Under the pieces are notes generated by a model. That model was not told where the DNA came from and did not search any database. It saw only the letters and a program-made list of their open reading frames with translations. Below, in pieces: positions 51,429-61,307 of a stretch of DNA of 64,000 bases. Every line of letters starts with the position of its first letter. Position 1 is the first letter of the stretch. The position numbers were made by a program, and so were the translations under genes. This DNA comes from Azospirillum tabaci (lineage in GTDB: Bacteria; Pseudomonadota; Alphaproteobacteria; Azospirillales; Azospirillaceae), in contig NZ_JACCJY010000013.1 of assembly GCF_014596085.1 (NCBI RefSeq), forward strand, positions 1-64,000, written 5' to 3'.

Positions 51429-52826
51429 TCACCCGTACGGCGCGCGCGTCAAGGCATCGACGTAGCTTTCCCGCCACCAGCCGATGTCGTGGCTGCGCAG
51501 GATGCGCATCATCGCGGCGTGGCGCTCCTTGCGCTCGGGCAGGGACATGGTCAGGGCGCGCTGGAGGGCGTCGGCCACCGCCTCGATGTCGAAGGGGTTG
51601 ACGATCAGAGCCGAATCGAGTTCCCGCGCGGCCCCGGCGAAGGTGGACAGCACCAGCACGCCGGGATCGTCGGCGTCCTGGCAGGCGACATACTCCTTGG
51701 CGACGAGATTCATGCCGTCGCGCAGCGGGGTGACCAGACCGACATGGGCGGTGCGGTAGAAGCCGGCCAGCACCCGCCGCCCGAAGCTCTTGTTCAGGTA
51801 GCGGATGGGAACCCAGTCGAACTCGGCGAAGCGCCCGTTGATGCGACCAGACAGCTCCGACAGCTCGCGCTTGATGGCGATGTATTCCGGCACGTCCTCC
51901 CGGCTCGGCGGCGCCACCTGGAGGAAGGAGACGCGGTTGCAATGCTCCGGGTAGGCCGCCAGCAGCTGCTCGAAGGCCTGGAAGCGCTGCGGCAGGCCCT
52001 TCGAGTAGTCGAGCCGGTCCACCCCGATGATCAGCCGCCGCCCGACGAGGCTTTCCTTCAGCCGCTCGGTGTGGCGGGAGCGCACGGCGGTCTCGGCGAT
52101 GCCCACGAGATTTTCGGTGTCGATGCTGATGGGGAAGGCACGGGCCAGCAGCGTGCGTCCGAAGGCGTGAATCAGCATGCCGCCCTCGGGGCCGCGGTCC
52201 TCCACCTCGCCGTCCAACTCCTGCCGGATGTAGTCGGCGAAGCTGCGCAGATCCACCTGGGTGTGGAAGCCGACGAGGTCGTAGGCGCACAGCTCCCGGA
52301 TCAGCTCCCGGTGGTTCGGCAGGGCCACCAGGATCTCCGGCGCGGGGAAGGGGGTGTGCAGGAAGAAGCCCATGCGCTGCGTGCAGCCGCGCTGGCGCAA
52401 CTCCTCCCCGAACGGGATCAGGTGGTAGTCATGGACCCACACCATGTCGTCGGGGCGCAGCAGCGGGACCAGCTTCTCCGCGAAATAGCCGTTGACGCGC
52501 TTGTAGCCCTCGCGCGTGCGGCGGCTGACCTCGATCAGGCCGACGCGGTAATGGAACAGCGGCCACAGGGTCTGATTGGCGAAGCCGTTGTAATATTCCT
52601 CGAAGTCGCGGCGGCTGAGGTCCAGCGTCGCGTAGGTCAGGCGTCCGACATCGGTGCGCCGTGGCTCGCTCTGCGATTCCTCCTCGACCACCGTGCCGCT
52701 CCAGCCGAACCAGATGCCTCCGGTCTTTTTCAGCGCGGCCAGCACGGCCACGGCGAGGCCCCCGGCGGCCTGTTTGCCTTCGTCGATGGGGGCGACGCGG
52801 TTGGATACGACGACCAGTCTGCTCAC
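51429..52826 (-). CDS. otsA: trehalose-6-phosphate synthase
   Basis: 465-residue GT20 enzyme making trehalose-6-phosphate from UDP-glucose and glucose-6-phosphate for osmoprotection. Features: LVVVSNRVAP, then KKTGGIWFGWSG, the catalytic-site VWVHDYHLIPFGEELR, RMGFFLHTPFPAPEIL, and the C-terminal TPLRDGMNLVAKEYVACQ. A GTG start at 52826 matches the family N-terminus; GGAGAA is about 10 bases upstream. otsB is not in the window, so the phosphatase must be elsewhere. Confidence 0.95.
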   Translation of the reverse strand: MSRLVVVSNRVAPIDEGKQAAGGLAVAVLAALKKTGGIWFGWSGTVVEEESQSEPRRTDVGRLTYATLDLSRRDFEEYYNGFANQTLWPLFHYRVGLIEVSRRTREGYKRVNGYFAEKLVPLLRPDDMVWVHDYHLIPFGEELRQRGCTQRMGFFLHTPFPAPEILVALPNHRELIRELCAYDLVGFHTQVDLRSFADYIRQELDGEVEDRGPEGGMLIHAFGRTLLARAFPISIDTENLVGIAETAVRSRHTERLKESLVGRRLIIGVDRLDYSKGLPQRFQAFEQLLAAYPEHCNRVSFLQVAPPSREDVPEYIAIKRELSELSGRINGRFAEFDWVPIRYLNKSFGRRVLAGFYRTAHVGLVTPLRDGMNLVAKEYVACQDADDPGVLVLSTFAGAARELDSALIVNPFDIEAVADALQRALTMSLPERKERHAAMMRILRSHDIGWWRESYVDALTRAPYG

Positions 52827-53157
52827 GTGGGTGGTTCTCCGGTGCCGGACGACCGCTTGGAACGGCGGCCGAATCGCGCGTGGCGGGGCAGACCCCGGGA
52901 CGCGCAGGGACAAAACGACCGTATGGAGGGTTGGTTCCCTATCGGTCGGATGGATTATGCCGAAGGACCGGGGTGGGTTGGCGGGCGCGCCGCCAGCCCC
53001 AGATTGTGCGGAAGCAGGGCCGGGATTCTGTGTGCAATGCAGCATAAATGGCTGTTTGCGCTGCGCCCGAGCTGTGTCTTAACTTCGATTAAGCCATTGA
53101 ATGACATGAAAAATCATTTTCCCTCTTGATCCCTGAGCGGGGCTCCATCATATTGTG
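52827..53157. other. intergenic gap upstream of otsA
   Basis: About 330 bases without a supportable gene. A TGC-AAT-GCA site near 53030-53042 resembles, weakly, the phasin operators. The stretch 53080-53155 is AT-rich and holds the candidate promoter of the small RNA. Confidence 0.4.
53135..53157 (+). promoter_or_regulatory. candidate promoter of the small RNA
   Basis: TTGATC (-35) and CATATT (-10) about 17 bases apart, in an otherwise AT-rich stretch. Approximate bounds; both are 4 of 6 matches. Confidence 0.4.
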
Positions 53158-53260
53158 CAGTGCGGCATCGATCGTGTCTGCGATGCGGGCGATGCCGTAA
53201 CGCACTTCTTGGGCGTTTCCTCCCTAGACTCGGGCCGGGGCTTTGCCCCGGCCTTTTTTT
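53158..53260 (+). ncRNA. candidate small RNA with anti-Shine-Dalgarno motif
   Basis: About 100 bases ending in a strong terminator. Predicted parts: hairpin GGCATCG / CGATGCC (53164-53170, 53190-53196); hairpin AACGC / GCGTT (53199-53203, 53213-53217); single-stranded TCCTCCCTAGACT, complementary to a ribosome-binding site; terminator GGCCGGGGC / GCCCCGGCC (53233-53241, 53245-53253) with T7. No protein is encoded on this strand. The layout and the CCTCCC motif resemble alphaproteobacterial trans-acting sRNAs of the CCUCCUCCC/ar14 kind; this is from memory, not a search. Confidence 0.6.
53233..53260 (+). terminator. intrinsic terminator of the candidate small RNA
   Basis: Nine-base perfect stem, TTT loop, T7 tail on the plus strand. 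Both flanking genes are on the minus strand, so it serves no annotated gene. Confidence 0.8.
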
Positions 53261-53288
53261 GTGCGCGGCCCGGTGCGCGACGGGCTGG

Positions 53289-54167
53289 TCAGCGCGGGGC
53301 AAGGGGGCTGGGAGGCAGGTGGGCGATGTTGTCCACCATCTCGTGCATGTGCCGGGTCAGGACGGTCAGGAAGGGCAGACGCGACAGCGTGGCCTCGTCC
53401 ATGTAGAGGTCGCGGCTGATCTCGATCTGCAGCGCGTGGATGCCCTGGCGCGGGCGCCCGTAATGACGGGTGGTGTAGCCGCCGGCGTAGGGCGCGTTGC
53501 GGCTGACCGTGTAGCCCAGGCCGCGCAGGAAGCGTTCCGCCGTCTCGGTGACCACGGGGGCGCAGGAATTGCCGAAGCAGTCCCCCAGAACGATGTCGCT
53601 GCGCCGGTTGTCGCGGTCGCCCAGCCCCGGGGAGGGCATGGAATGGCAGTCGACCAGCACCGCGTGGCCGAATCGGGCGCGCGTGTCCTCGACCAGACGG
53701 CGCAGCGCCGTGTGGTAGGGCGTGTAGCACTGCTCCACCCGCCGCACCGCTTCGGAAAAGCGCAGCTTGCCGCGGTAGATGTCCTCCCCGTTGGCGACCA
53801 CCCGCGCGATGGTGCCCAGCCCGGCGGCCACGCGCGGCGAGCGCGTGTTGACGTAGGGCGGCAGGGGGTCGGCGAACATCTCCGGGTCCAGCTCGTAGGC
53901 TTCGCGGTTGACGTCCAGGAAGGCGCGGGGGAACAGCGCGCGGATCAGCGGTATGCCCAGCGCCGGGGCGCCCGCGAAGATCTCGTCGACGAAGCAGTCT
54001 TCCGACTTGCGCAACGCGCGCGGGTCGAGCCGCGCCGCCGCCAGGAACTCGGCCGGATAGCGGTTGCCGCTGTGCGGCGAGGCCAGCACCAGCGGCTTGG
54101 TCTGTTCGTCCGGGGCCAGAAGTTCGAAGGCCGGCTCCGGTGTGGCGGCGTCGACGGAAGCATCCAT
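53289..54167 (-). CDS. N-formylglutamate amidohydrolase
   Basis: 292-residue zinc amidohydrolase of the HutG/FGase type, cleaving N-formylglutamate in histidine breakdown or related N-formyl compounds. Metal and substrate blocks: LASPHSGNRYP, FLDVNREAYELDPEMF, VDCHSMPSP and ALQIEISRDLYMDE. ATG 54167 is the start, 110 bases short of any other in-frame candidate. No hut genes surround it, so its substrate could be another N-formyl or N-acyl compound. Confidence 0.88.
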   Translation of the reverse strand: MDASVDAATPEPAFELLAPDEQTKPLVLASPHSGNRYPAEFLAAARLDPRALRKSEDCFVDEIFAGAPALGIPLIRALFPRAFLDVNREAYELDPEMFADPLPPYVNTRSPRVAAGLGTIARVVANGEDIYRGKLRFSEAVRRVEQCYTPYHTALRRLVEDTRARFGHAVLVDCHSMPSPGLGDRDNRRSDIVLGDCFGNSCAPVVTETAERFLRGLGYTVSRNAPYAGGYTTRHYGRPRQGIHALQIEISRDLYMDEATLSRLPFLTVLTRHMHEMVDNIAHLPPSPLAPR

Positions 54168-54400
54168 GGCACTGTGATGTAGTGGACCTGGGCGGCTCTG
54201 TCACGCACCGTCCCGCTCGCGCCTCAACAGAGGGGGGCGCGTGGTGTCCCGTCGGCGGGAAAAAACGGGGCCTCCGTCGGCGGGCGGCAAAAAAGTGAAA
54301 TCCGGGCTTGCCAGACCTCCGGGATGATGGTACACCCCACGCCCACGCCGGACGGGACGCAAGACGGATGCCGAACCCCGAACCGACCGGCGACACGGAT

Positions 54401-54475
<75 letters not shown>

Positions 54476-54480
54476 TCCTC

Positions 54481-54513
54481 GAAGGCCGGAACCCAGACGG
54501 GTTTCCGGCCTTC
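54481..54513 (+). terminator. hairpin after tRNA-Val
   Basis: Stem GAAGGCCGGAACCC / GGGTTTCCGGCCTTC with one bulge. No T-run follows, so it may act as a processing or 3'-end signal. Confidence 0.5.
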
Positions 54514-54519
54514 GCCATA

Positions 54520-54561
54520 TCTGGGCTTTGCCGTGTCTGGTCTGGGCTTTGCCGTGTCTGG
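54520..54561. repeat. perfect 21-base tandem duplication
   Basis: TCTGGGCTTTGCCGTGTCTG plus one G, present twice head to tail, in the gap between tRNA-Val and the malate synthase terminator. Confidence 0.85.
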
Positions 54562-54587
54562 GCCCAGCGGGCGCACTGGCCTTGAGC

Positions 54588-54626
54588 AAAGAAAAAGGCC
54601 CTCCCCCGCGAACGGGGAAGGGCCTC
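54588..54626 (-). terminator. intrinsic terminator of glcB
   Basis: Read on the minus strand, the stem AGGCCCTTCCCCG / CGGGGGAGGGCCT is followed by TTTTTCTTTG, 27 bases after the glcB stop. Confidence 0.8.
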
Positions 54627-54652
54627 CGATGCGTGCCGGATGGCGCGTCGGC

Positions 54653-56827
54653 TCAGCCGGCGGCCTTCGCCTTGGCCTCGATGCGGCGGCGGTGCAGCAC
54701 CGGCTCGGTGTAGCCGTTCGGCTGCTCGCGGCCCTTGAAGACGAGGTCGCAGGCGGCCTGGAAGGCGACGCTGCCGTCGAAGTCGGCGGCCATCGGGCGG
54801 TAGAGCGGATCGCCGGCGTTCTGCTTGTCCACCACGGCGGCCATGCGCTTCATCGTCTCCATGACCTGCGCCTCGGTGGTGATGCCGTGGAGCAGCCAGT
54901 TGGCGATGTGCTGGCTGGAGATGCGCAGGGTGGCGCGGTCTTCCATCAGCCCGACGTTGTTGATGTCCGGCACCTTGGAGCAGCCCACGCCCTGGTCGAT
55001 CCAGCGCACGACGTAGCCGAGGATGCCCTGGGCGTTGTTGTCCAGCTCCTGCTGGATCTCCTCCTCCGACCAGTTGGGGCGGTCGGCCAGCGGGATGGTC
55101 AGGATGGCGTCCAGGCTGGCGCGCTCGCGGCGGGCCAGCTCCTCCTGGCGGGCGGCGACGTTGACCTGATGGTAGTGCAGGGCGTGCAGCGTCGCCGCGG
55201 TGGGCGAGGGCACCCAGGCGGTGTTGGCGCCGGCCTGCGGGTGGGCGACCTTGGCGGCCAGCATGTCGGCCATGCGGTCGGGCATCGCCCACATGCCCTT
55301 GCCAATCTGGGCGTGGCCCTTCAGCCCGCAGAGCAGGCCGGTGTCCACGTTCCAGTCCTCATAGGCCTTGATCCAGGCGGACGACTTCATGTCGTTCTTG
55401 CGGATCATCGGGCCGGCTTCCATGGCGGTGTGCATCTCGTCGCCGGTGCGGTCGAGGAAGCCGGTGTTGATGAACACCACGCGCGCCGCGGCGGCGCGGA
55501 TGCACTCCTTGAGGTTCACCGTGGTGCGGCGCTCCTCGTCCATGATGCCCATCTTCAGCGTGTTGCGCGCGATGCCCAGCGCGTCCTCGACGCGGGCGAA
55601 CAGCTCGTCCGCGAAGGCGACCTCTTCCGGCCCATGCATCTTCGGCTTCACGATGTAGACGGAGCCGGCGCGGCTGTTGAGGCGGGCGCCCTTGACGTCG
55701 TGCAGCGCGATCAGCGAGGTGATCATGCCGTCGAGGATGCCCTCCGGTGCCTCGCTGCCGTCCTTCAGCAGGACCGCGCTGTTGGTCATCAGATGGCCGA
55801 CGTTGCGGATCAGCATCAGGCTGCGGCCCGGCAACGTGATCGTCTCGCCGTTCCGGCTGGTGTAGCTGCGGTCGGGGTTCAGCCGGCGCTCCACCGTGCC
55901 GCTGCCCTTGGGGAAGCTGGCGGTCAGGGTGCCGGTCATCAGGCCCAGCCAGTTGCGGTAGGCCAGCACCTTGTCCTCGGCATCCACGGCGGCGACGGAG
56001 TCCTCGCAGTCCTGGATGGTGGTCAGGGCGGATTCGAGCACGAGGTCGGCGACGCCCGCCGCATCGGTCTTGCCGATCGGGTGGCTGCGGTCGATGCGGA
56101 TTTCCATGTGCAGGCCGTTGTCGGCCAGCAGGATGGCGGTCGGGGCGGACGGCGCGCCGTTGTAGCCGACCAGACGCTCCGGCTCGGCCAGCCCGGTGGC
56201 GCGGCCGTCCTTCAGCGCGACGACGAGGCGGCCGTTGTCCACCGTGTAGCCGGCGGCGTCGGCGTGCGACCCGTCGGACAGCGGGGCGGCGCGGTCGAGC
56301 ACGTCGCGGGCGAAGGCGATGACCTTCTCGCCGCGCTTCGGGTTGTAGCCGGCGGTGCGCTCCGCCCCGTCCGTGTCGGGGATGGCGTCGGTGCCGTAGA
56401 GCGCGTCGTACAGGCTGCCCCAGCGGGCGTTGGCGGCGTTCAGCGCGTAGCGGGCGTTCATCACCGGCACGACGAGCTGCGGGCCGGCGGTCGTGGAGAT
56501 CTCCGGATCGACGTTCTCGGTCGTCACGGCGAAGTCCGGGCCTTCCGGCAGGAGATAGCCGATCTCCTTGAGGAATTCGGTGTGGGCGGCGCGGTCCAGC
56601 GGCTGGCCGCGGCGGCTGCGGTACCACTCGTCGATCTGGGCCTGCAACGCGTCCCGCTTGGCCAGCAGCGCGCGGTTGCGCGGGGCCAGATCGTGGAGGA
56701 TCGCGTCAAGGCCCGACCAGAATTGCTCCGGCGTCACGCCGGTGCCCGGCAGGGCTTCGTTCTCGATGAAGCGGTGAAGCTCCGTGGCAACTTGCAAGCC
56801 GCCAACCTGAATGCGTTCCGTCACCAT
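54653..56827 (-). CDS. glcB: malate synthase G
   Basis: 724-residue glyoxylate-cycle enzyme joining glyoxylate and acetyl-CoA to malate; length and N-terminus ([20 protein letters not shown]) fit the G form. Seen: [18 protein letters not shown] with the metal-site region, [35 protein letters not shown], and the catalytic-loop [19 protein letters not shown]-terminal [32 protein letters not shown] lies before ATG 56827. Divergent from recD2. No isocitrate lyase is in the window. Confidence 0.97.
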   Translation of the reverse strand: MVTERIQVGGLQVATELHRFIENEALPGTGVTPEQFWSGLDAILHDLAPRNRALLAKRDALQAQIDEWYRSRRGQPLDRAAHTEFLKEIGYLLPEGPDFAVTTENVDPEISTTAGPQLVVPVMNARYALNAANARWGSLYDALYGTDAIPDTDGAERTAGYNPKRGEKVIAFARDVLDRAAPLSDGSHADAAGYTVDNGRLVVALKDGRATGLAEPERLVGYNGAPSAPTAILLADNGLHMEIRIDRSHPIGKTDAAGVADLVLESALTTIQDCEDSVAAVDAEDKVLAYRNWLGLMTGTLTASFPKGSGTVERRLNPDRSYTSRNGETITLPGRSLMLIRNVGHLMTNSAVLLKDGSEAPEGILDGMITSLIALHDVKGARLNSRAGSVYIVKPKMHGPEEVAFADELFARVEDALGIARNTLKMGIMDEERRTTVNLKECIRAAAARVVFINTGFLDRTGDEMHTAMEAGPMIRKNDMKSSAWIKAYEDWNVDTGLLCGLKGHAQIGKGMWAMPDRMADMLAAKVAHPQAGANTAWVPSPTAATLHALHYHQVNVAARQEELARRERASLDAILTIPLADRPNWSEEEIQQELDNNAQGILGYVVRWIDQGVGCSKVPDINNVGLMEDRATLRISSQHIANWLLHGITTEAQVMETMKRMAAVVDKQNAGDPLYRPMAADFDGSVAFQAACDLVFKGREQPNGYTEPVLHRRRIEAKAKAAG

Positions 56828-57064
56828 TGCTGCTCTTTCCTTCCGAAGTCGTAGACACCGCGGTTTTTCGGTTTGTCGTTCTTTGGCTGACGTTTTTTTC
56901 ACCGCAAGCCCGCTCCGGCGCGGTCCGTTCGGTCCGGTGTCCGGCGCGGGGTTCGCGCGACAAGGTACACATTCGCGGCGCCGCGGTCTTCCTCCGAATT
57001 GCCGCGCTGCGGCGGTTGCGCGGGGAACTCCCCCAAAGGCCCGCCAGCACCTATGTTGGGTGGC

Positions 57065-59260
57065 ATGAGCATATCCGGCGATGCCTCCACCGCGGCGGGA
57101 CCCCCGCGGGAACCGCTGTCGGGGCTGGTGGAGCGGGTGACCTTCCACAGCCCGGAGACGGGATTCTGCGTGCTGCGGCTGAAGGTGCGCGGCCAGCGCG
57201 ACCTCGTCACGCTGGTCGGCCACGCCGCCACCATCGGCGCCGGGGAATTCGTGCAGGCCAGCGGCGCCTGGGTGAACGACCGCAACCACGGGCTCCAGTT
57301 CAAGGCCGACTTCCTGCGCGCCACCCCGCCGACCACGGTGGAGGGGATCGAGAAGTATCTCGGTTCCGGCCTGATCCGCGGCATCGGGCCGGTCTACGCG
57401 AAGAAGATGGTCAAGGCGTTCGGCGAGGCCGTGTTCGACGTGATCGAGCAGGAGCCGGACCGGCTGCGGCAGGTCACCGGCATCGGGCCGAAGCGGGCGC
57501 AACGCATCATCGCCGGCTGGGCCGACCAGAAGGTGATCCGCGAGATCATGATCTTCCTGCACAGCCACGGGGTCGGCACCTCGCGCGCGGTGCGAATCTT
57601 CAAGACCTACGGGCCGGAGGCCATCCAGCTCATCACCGAGAACCCCTACCGGCTGGCCCGCGACATCCGCGGCATCGGCTTCAAGACGGCGGACGCGGTG
57701 GCCGCCCGGCTGGGCATCGAGAAGACCGCGATGATCCGGGCGCGGGCCGGCATCGGCTATGCGTTGGCCGAGGCGACGGACCAGGGCCATTGCGGCGTGC
57801 CGGTGGCGGAGCTGATCCCGCTGGCCGTGAAGCTGCTGGAAATCGACGCGTCCATTTTGGAGACCGCGGCGGACCTGGAGCGGCAGGACGGCGCGGTGGT
57901 CGCCGACAGCCTGGGCGGCGAGCCCTGCCTGTTCCTGGCCGCGCTCCACCGTGCGGAGCGGGCCATCGCCGAGCGGCTGCGCCGGCTGGCCGGCGGTCCC
58001 GTGCCTTGGCCGGAGATCGACGCGGAGAAGGCGATTCCCTGGGTGGAGGCGAAGGCCGGGATCACGCTGGCCGAGGGACAGCGGGAGGCGCTGCGCCACG
58101 CGGCGACGTCGAAGCTGCTGGTGATCACCGGCGGTCCGGGGGTGGGCAAGACGACGCTGGTGAACAGCATCCTGACCATGCTGAAGGCCAAGGGCGTGTC
58201 GATCGCGCTGGCCGCCCCGACGGGGCGCGCCGCCAAGCGGCTCAGCGAGAGCACCGGCCTGGAGGCGCGGACGATTCACCGCCTGCTGGAGACCGACCCG
58301 CAGGCCGGCGGCTTCAAGCGCGACGAGACCAACCCGCTGGACTGCGACCTGCTGGTGGTGGACGAGACCAGCATGGTCGACGTGCCGCTGATGAACGCCC
58401 TGCTGCGCGCCGTGCCGGGGCGGGCAGCGCTGCTTCTGGTCGGCGACGTGGACCAGTTGCCCTCGGTCGGGCCGGGGCAGGTGCTGGGCGACGTGATCGC
58501 CTCCGGCGCGGTGCCGGTGGTGCGGCTGACCGAAATCTTCCGGCAGGCGGCGACCAGCCGCATCATCGTCAACGCCCACCGCATCAACGCCGGCCAGATG
58601 CCGGAGACGCCGAAGGCCGGCGAGGACAGCGACTTCTACTTCGTCGAGGCGGCGACTCCGGAGGCCGGGGTGGCGAAGCTGATCGAGATGGTGCGCGACC
58701 GCATTCCCCGCCGATTCGGGGCCGACCCGGTGCGCGACGTGCAAATCCTCTGCCCGATGAACCGCGGCGGCCTCGGCGCGCGGTCGTTGAACATCGAATT
58801 GCAGAAGGTGCTGAACCCGCCGGGCGAGTCCCGAGTCGAGCGCTTCGGCTGGACCTTCGGTCCCGGCGACAAGGTCATGCAGGTCGAGAACAACTATGAT
58901 AAGGAGGTCTACAACGGCGACCTCGGCATCGTATCCGCCGTCGATCCGGAAGAGGGGACGCTGACCGCCACTTTCGACGGTCGCCCTGTGGCCTATGATT
59001 TCGGAGAATTGGACGAGATCGTTCTTGCCTACGCGACGACGATCCACAAGAGCCAGGGGTCCGAATACCCGGTGGTCATCATCCCGGTGGTGACCCAGCA
59101 TTACACGATGCTCCACCGCAACCTGATTTATACGGGCGTGACGCGGGGCAAGCGGCTGGTGATCATGCTCGGCCAGCGCCGCGCGCTCGCCATGGCGGTG
59201 CGTGGGACGCAGGGACGGCGGCGTTGGACGAAGCTGGGGGAATGGCTGTCGTCACTATGA
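57065..59260 (+). CDS. RecD2-like ATP-dependent DNA helicase
   Basis: 731-residue SF1 helicase of the RecD2 type (no RecBC partner). Order: N-terminal OB-like and helix-hairpin-helix region ([32 protein letters not shown]), then SF1 motor: Walker [15 protein letters not shown] (Lys about 362), motif Ia, Walker [12 protein letters not shown], motif [18 protein letters not shown], motif V/VI region [17 protein letters not shown] and [17 protein letters not shown] 57065 is chosen; ATG 57053 is an alternative. Likely DNA repair; 5'-3' unwinding is known for the family. Confidence 0.92.
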   Translation: MSISGDASTAAGPPREPLSGLVERVTFHSPETGFCVLRLKVRGQRDLVTLVGHAATIGAGEFVQASGAWVNDRNHGLQFKADFLRATPPTTVEGIEKYLGSGLIRGIGPVYAKKMVKAFGEAVFDVIEQEPDRLRQVTGIGPKRAQRIIAGWADQKVIREIMIFLHSHGVGTSRAVRIFKTYGPEAIQLITENPYRLARDIRGIGFKTADAVAARLGIEKTAMIRARAGIGYALAEATDQGHCGVPVAELIPLAVKLLEIDASILETAADLERQDGAVVADSLGGEPCLFLAALHRAERAIAERLRRLAGGPVPWPEIDAEKAIPWVEAKAGITLAEGQREALRHAATSKLLVITGGPGVGKTTLVNSILTMLKAKGVSIALAAPTGRAAKRLSESTGLEARTIHRLLETDPQAGGFKRDETNPLDCDLLVVDETSMVDVPLMNALLRAVPGRAALLLVGDVDQLPSVGPGQVLGDVIASGAVPVVRLTEIFRQAATSRIIVNAHRINAGQMPETPKAGEDSDFYFVEAATPEAGVAKLIEMVRDRIPRRFGADPVRDVQILCPMNRGGLGARSLNIELQKVLNPPGESRVERFGWTFGPGDKVMQVENNYDKEVYNGDLGIVSAVDPEEGTLTATFDGRPVAYDFGELDEIVLAYATTIHKSQGSEYPVVIIPVVTQHYTMLHRNLIYTGVTRGKRLVIMLGQRRALAMAVRGTQGRRRWTKLGEWLSSL

Positions 59261-59611
59261 CCCTTGGCGGAAGACAACCATGTCGGGATTTTGTCACAGA
59301 CGTATGCGCGCGCCGTTTGCGGTGCCTGCGCCTGTGTGCGGCGTGCGCCTCGCCGCGCGCTGTTGAAAATCTCCTAACCTGTTCAATTGGCAAAGGAAAT
59401 CCCTCTTCTCTCGGGGCTGCGGAGGGGGCGGGGGCCGAGAGGGCGACGGGGACGGCACCGGGCTCCTTCGGGACCGATACCCCTTCCGAACGGACAGACA
59501 TCCCCTTGGCCGAATGTCGCAGGAAAGGGCGTCTGGCCTTTGGCGTGCTTGACGGATGGCCCGTACCCTGTGACAAAGATAATTCGGCATCCTCTATGAG
59601 CTTGAAGACAC
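59261..59611. other. long leader/intergenic region ahead of the cold-shock gene
   Basis: About 350 bases without a supportable gene. It could be a long 5' leader, as with many cold-shock genes, but I did not identify a promoter or a cold-box with confidence. The region is less GC-rich at about 59360-59410. Confidence 0.4.
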
Positions 59612-60217
59612 ATGTTCGACCGCCCGCCCCGTCAGGGCTACCGCGCTCCCGAGATCACCAAGGCCAACGTCACCGCCACTGTGAAGTGGTTCAACCCCAC
59701 CAAGGGGTTCGGCTTCGTGTCACCCGAGGACGGTTCGCCCGACGCCTTCCTGCACGTCTCCGCGGTCCAGGCCGCCGGCTATGACGCGCTCGACGAAGGC
59801 GCCACCATCGTTTGCGACCTCGCCCGCGGCCCGAAGGGTCCGCAGGTTGCTTCCATCCAGTCCGTGGACACCTCCACCGCGACCCGTTCGGCCCGTCCGG
59901 CCCGCACGGGCGGCGCCGGTGGCTTTGGCGGCGGCGGTTATGACCGTGGCGGCTACGGCGGCGGCGGCGGTTACGACCGCGGCGGCTGGGGCAACGACGC
60001 CGGCGGCGGCGAAGAGGTCGACGGCACCGTCAAGTGGTTCAACGCCGACAAGGGCTTCGGCTTCATCACGCCGAGCACCGGTGGCAAGGACGTCTTCGTC
60101 CATGTGAACGTTCTGCGTCGCTCCGGCATGCAGACGCTCCAGGAAGGCGATCAGGTGCGCGTGACCGTCCGCCAGGGCCAGAAGGGTCCGGAGGCCGGCA
60201 AGGTCGAGTACCGCTAA
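59612..60217 (+). CDS. double cold-shock-domain protein
   Basis: 201 residues with two CspA-like domains that bind single-stranded nucleic acid. Domain 1: VTATVKWFNPTKGFGFVSPEDGSPDAFLHVS with RNP1/RNP2 (core VKWFNPTKGFGFV and AFLHVS). Domain 2: VDGTVKWFNADKGFGFITPS with DVFVHVN. A Gly/Tyr/Asp/Arg-rich linker of about 40 residues (for example GGGGYDRGGYGGGGGYDRGG) joins them. Tandem-CSD proteins are typical of alphaproteobacteria and act as RNA chaperones. ATG 59612. Confidence 0.93.
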   Translation: MFDRPPRQGYRAPEITKANVTATVKWFNPTKGFGFVSPEDGSPDAFLHVSAVQAAGYDALDEGATIVCDLARGPKGPQVASIQSVDTSTATRSARPARTGGAGGFGGGGYDRGGYGGGGGYDRGGWGNDAGGGEEVDGTVKWFNADKGFGFITPSTGGKDVFVHVNVLRRSGMQTLQEGDQVRVTVRQGQKGPEAGKVEYR

Positions 60218-60241
60218 GCCTCTTCAGCCTCTGAAGAACGG

Positions 60242-60279
60242 CCGGGGCGCTTCCGCGAGGGGGCGCCCCGGTTCGTTTC
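60242..60279 (+). terminator. terminator-like hairpin after the cold-shock gene
   Basis: Nine-base stem CCGGGGCGC / GCGCCCCGG followed by TTCGTTTCC, a weak T-tract, 24 bases after the stop. Confidence 0.5.
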
Positions 60280-60437
60280 CGGGTCCCGGATGCCGGTGCC
60301 CGAGGCATCCGCATCGTCGCGGTGATTCCCTGTCTTGCCCAAAGCTTGTGCATGCTGCGACAGTGGCCGGGCGGAATGGCCCCGCCCACCGGCTGTCCGG
60401 GCCGGGACCGCTGGAGGGTGAGAAGGTGAGGGAAGGC

Positions 60438-61157
60438 ATGAGGAACGATCCGCCGGGCTTCCGGCCCCAGGACGCCGCGACGCTGCGGTCCAACGCGCTG
60501 TTCGGGCGCCTGCCCGACCGGTCGCTGGAGCTGCTCGTCAGCACGGCCCAGGTGCGCATGGTGCCACGCGGCACCACCCTGTTCGTTCAGGATGAGGATG
60601 CCGACCGCTTCTTCGCGCTGCTCGACGGCTGGGTGAAGCTCTACCGCCTGACCCGCGACGGGGCGGAGGCGGTGGTGACCATCGTCGCCCCCGGCGAGAC
60701 CTTCGCCGAGGCCGCCATGTTCGCCAGCGGCAAGTTCCCGGTCTGCGCGGAGGCGGTGGCCGACTCGCGCGTCATGACCCTGACGGCGGAGGGCTTCGCC
60801 CGCTGCCTGCGCGAGGACGAGCAGATCGCCTTTGCCATGCTGGGGTCCCTGTCGGTGCGGCTGCGCCACCTCGTCCAGCAGATCGAGCAATTGCAGGTCC
60901 AGCCGACCGCCCAGCGGGTCGGCAGCTTCCTGCTGCGCTTCTGCCCGGAGGGATCGGGTGCGGCCAACTTCGCTCTGCCCTTCGACAAGGCGCTGGTCGC
61001 GCGGCGCCTCGGCATGCAGCCGGAGACCTTTTCCCGCGCGCTGGCGAAGCTGCGTGGGGTGGGGGTGGAGACGCAGGGGGGCGCGGTGTCCGTCGCCGAC
61101 CTGGACGCGCTGCGCCGTTTCTGCAACGCCGACTCCGGTGGCGACACCGGCGGCTGA
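60438..61157 (+). CDS. Crp/Fnr-family transcriptional regulator
   Basis: 239-residue regulator: N-terminal cyclic-nucleotide-type beta-roll (VPRGTTLFVQDEDADRFFAL, VAPGETFAEAAMFASG), dimerisation helix (SLSVRLRHLVQQIEQL), and winged HTH with the recognition-helix region QPETFSRALAKLR. The N-terminus lacks the Cys cluster of Fnr, so it is not an Fe-S oxygen sensor of that kind; a Dnr/NnrR-like or other ligand-sensing role is possible. AGGGAAGG precedes ATG 60438. Confidence 0.88.
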   Translation: MRNDPPGFRPQDAATLRSNALFGRLPDRSLELLVSTAQVRMVPRGTTLFVQDEDADRFFALLDGWVKLYRLTRDGAEAVVTIVAPGETFAEAAMFASGKFPVCAEAVADSRVMTLTAEGFARCLREDEQIAFAMLGSLSVRLRHLVQQIEQLQVQPTAQRVGSFLLRFCPEGSGAANFALPFDKALVARRLGMQPETFSRALAKLRGVGVETQGGAVSVADLDALRRFCNADSGGDTGG

Positions 61158-61307
61158 CGGTGCGGGCGTGGCGCAGTCTGGGGTTGTCGTCGGTCGCGAC
61201 GCCCTGCCGATGAAGGGTTGTGGCGGGCCGCAGGAGCATGTTCACGAGCGGTGGCGCTGTGATATCCTCCCGCGACCAGAGGCTGCCGACGGCGCGGAGG
61301 GAGTTCG

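Noticed and set aside
53030..53045. A PhaR operator upstream of otsA.
   Set aside because: Only one half of the palindrome matches TGCTGC-N3-GCAGCA; likely chance.
54653..59116. A 1487-codon open frame on the minus strand spanning glcB and the antisense of the RecD2-like helicase.
   Set aside because: Only the glcB part has a domain; the rest is the GC-driven antisense of the helicase gene.
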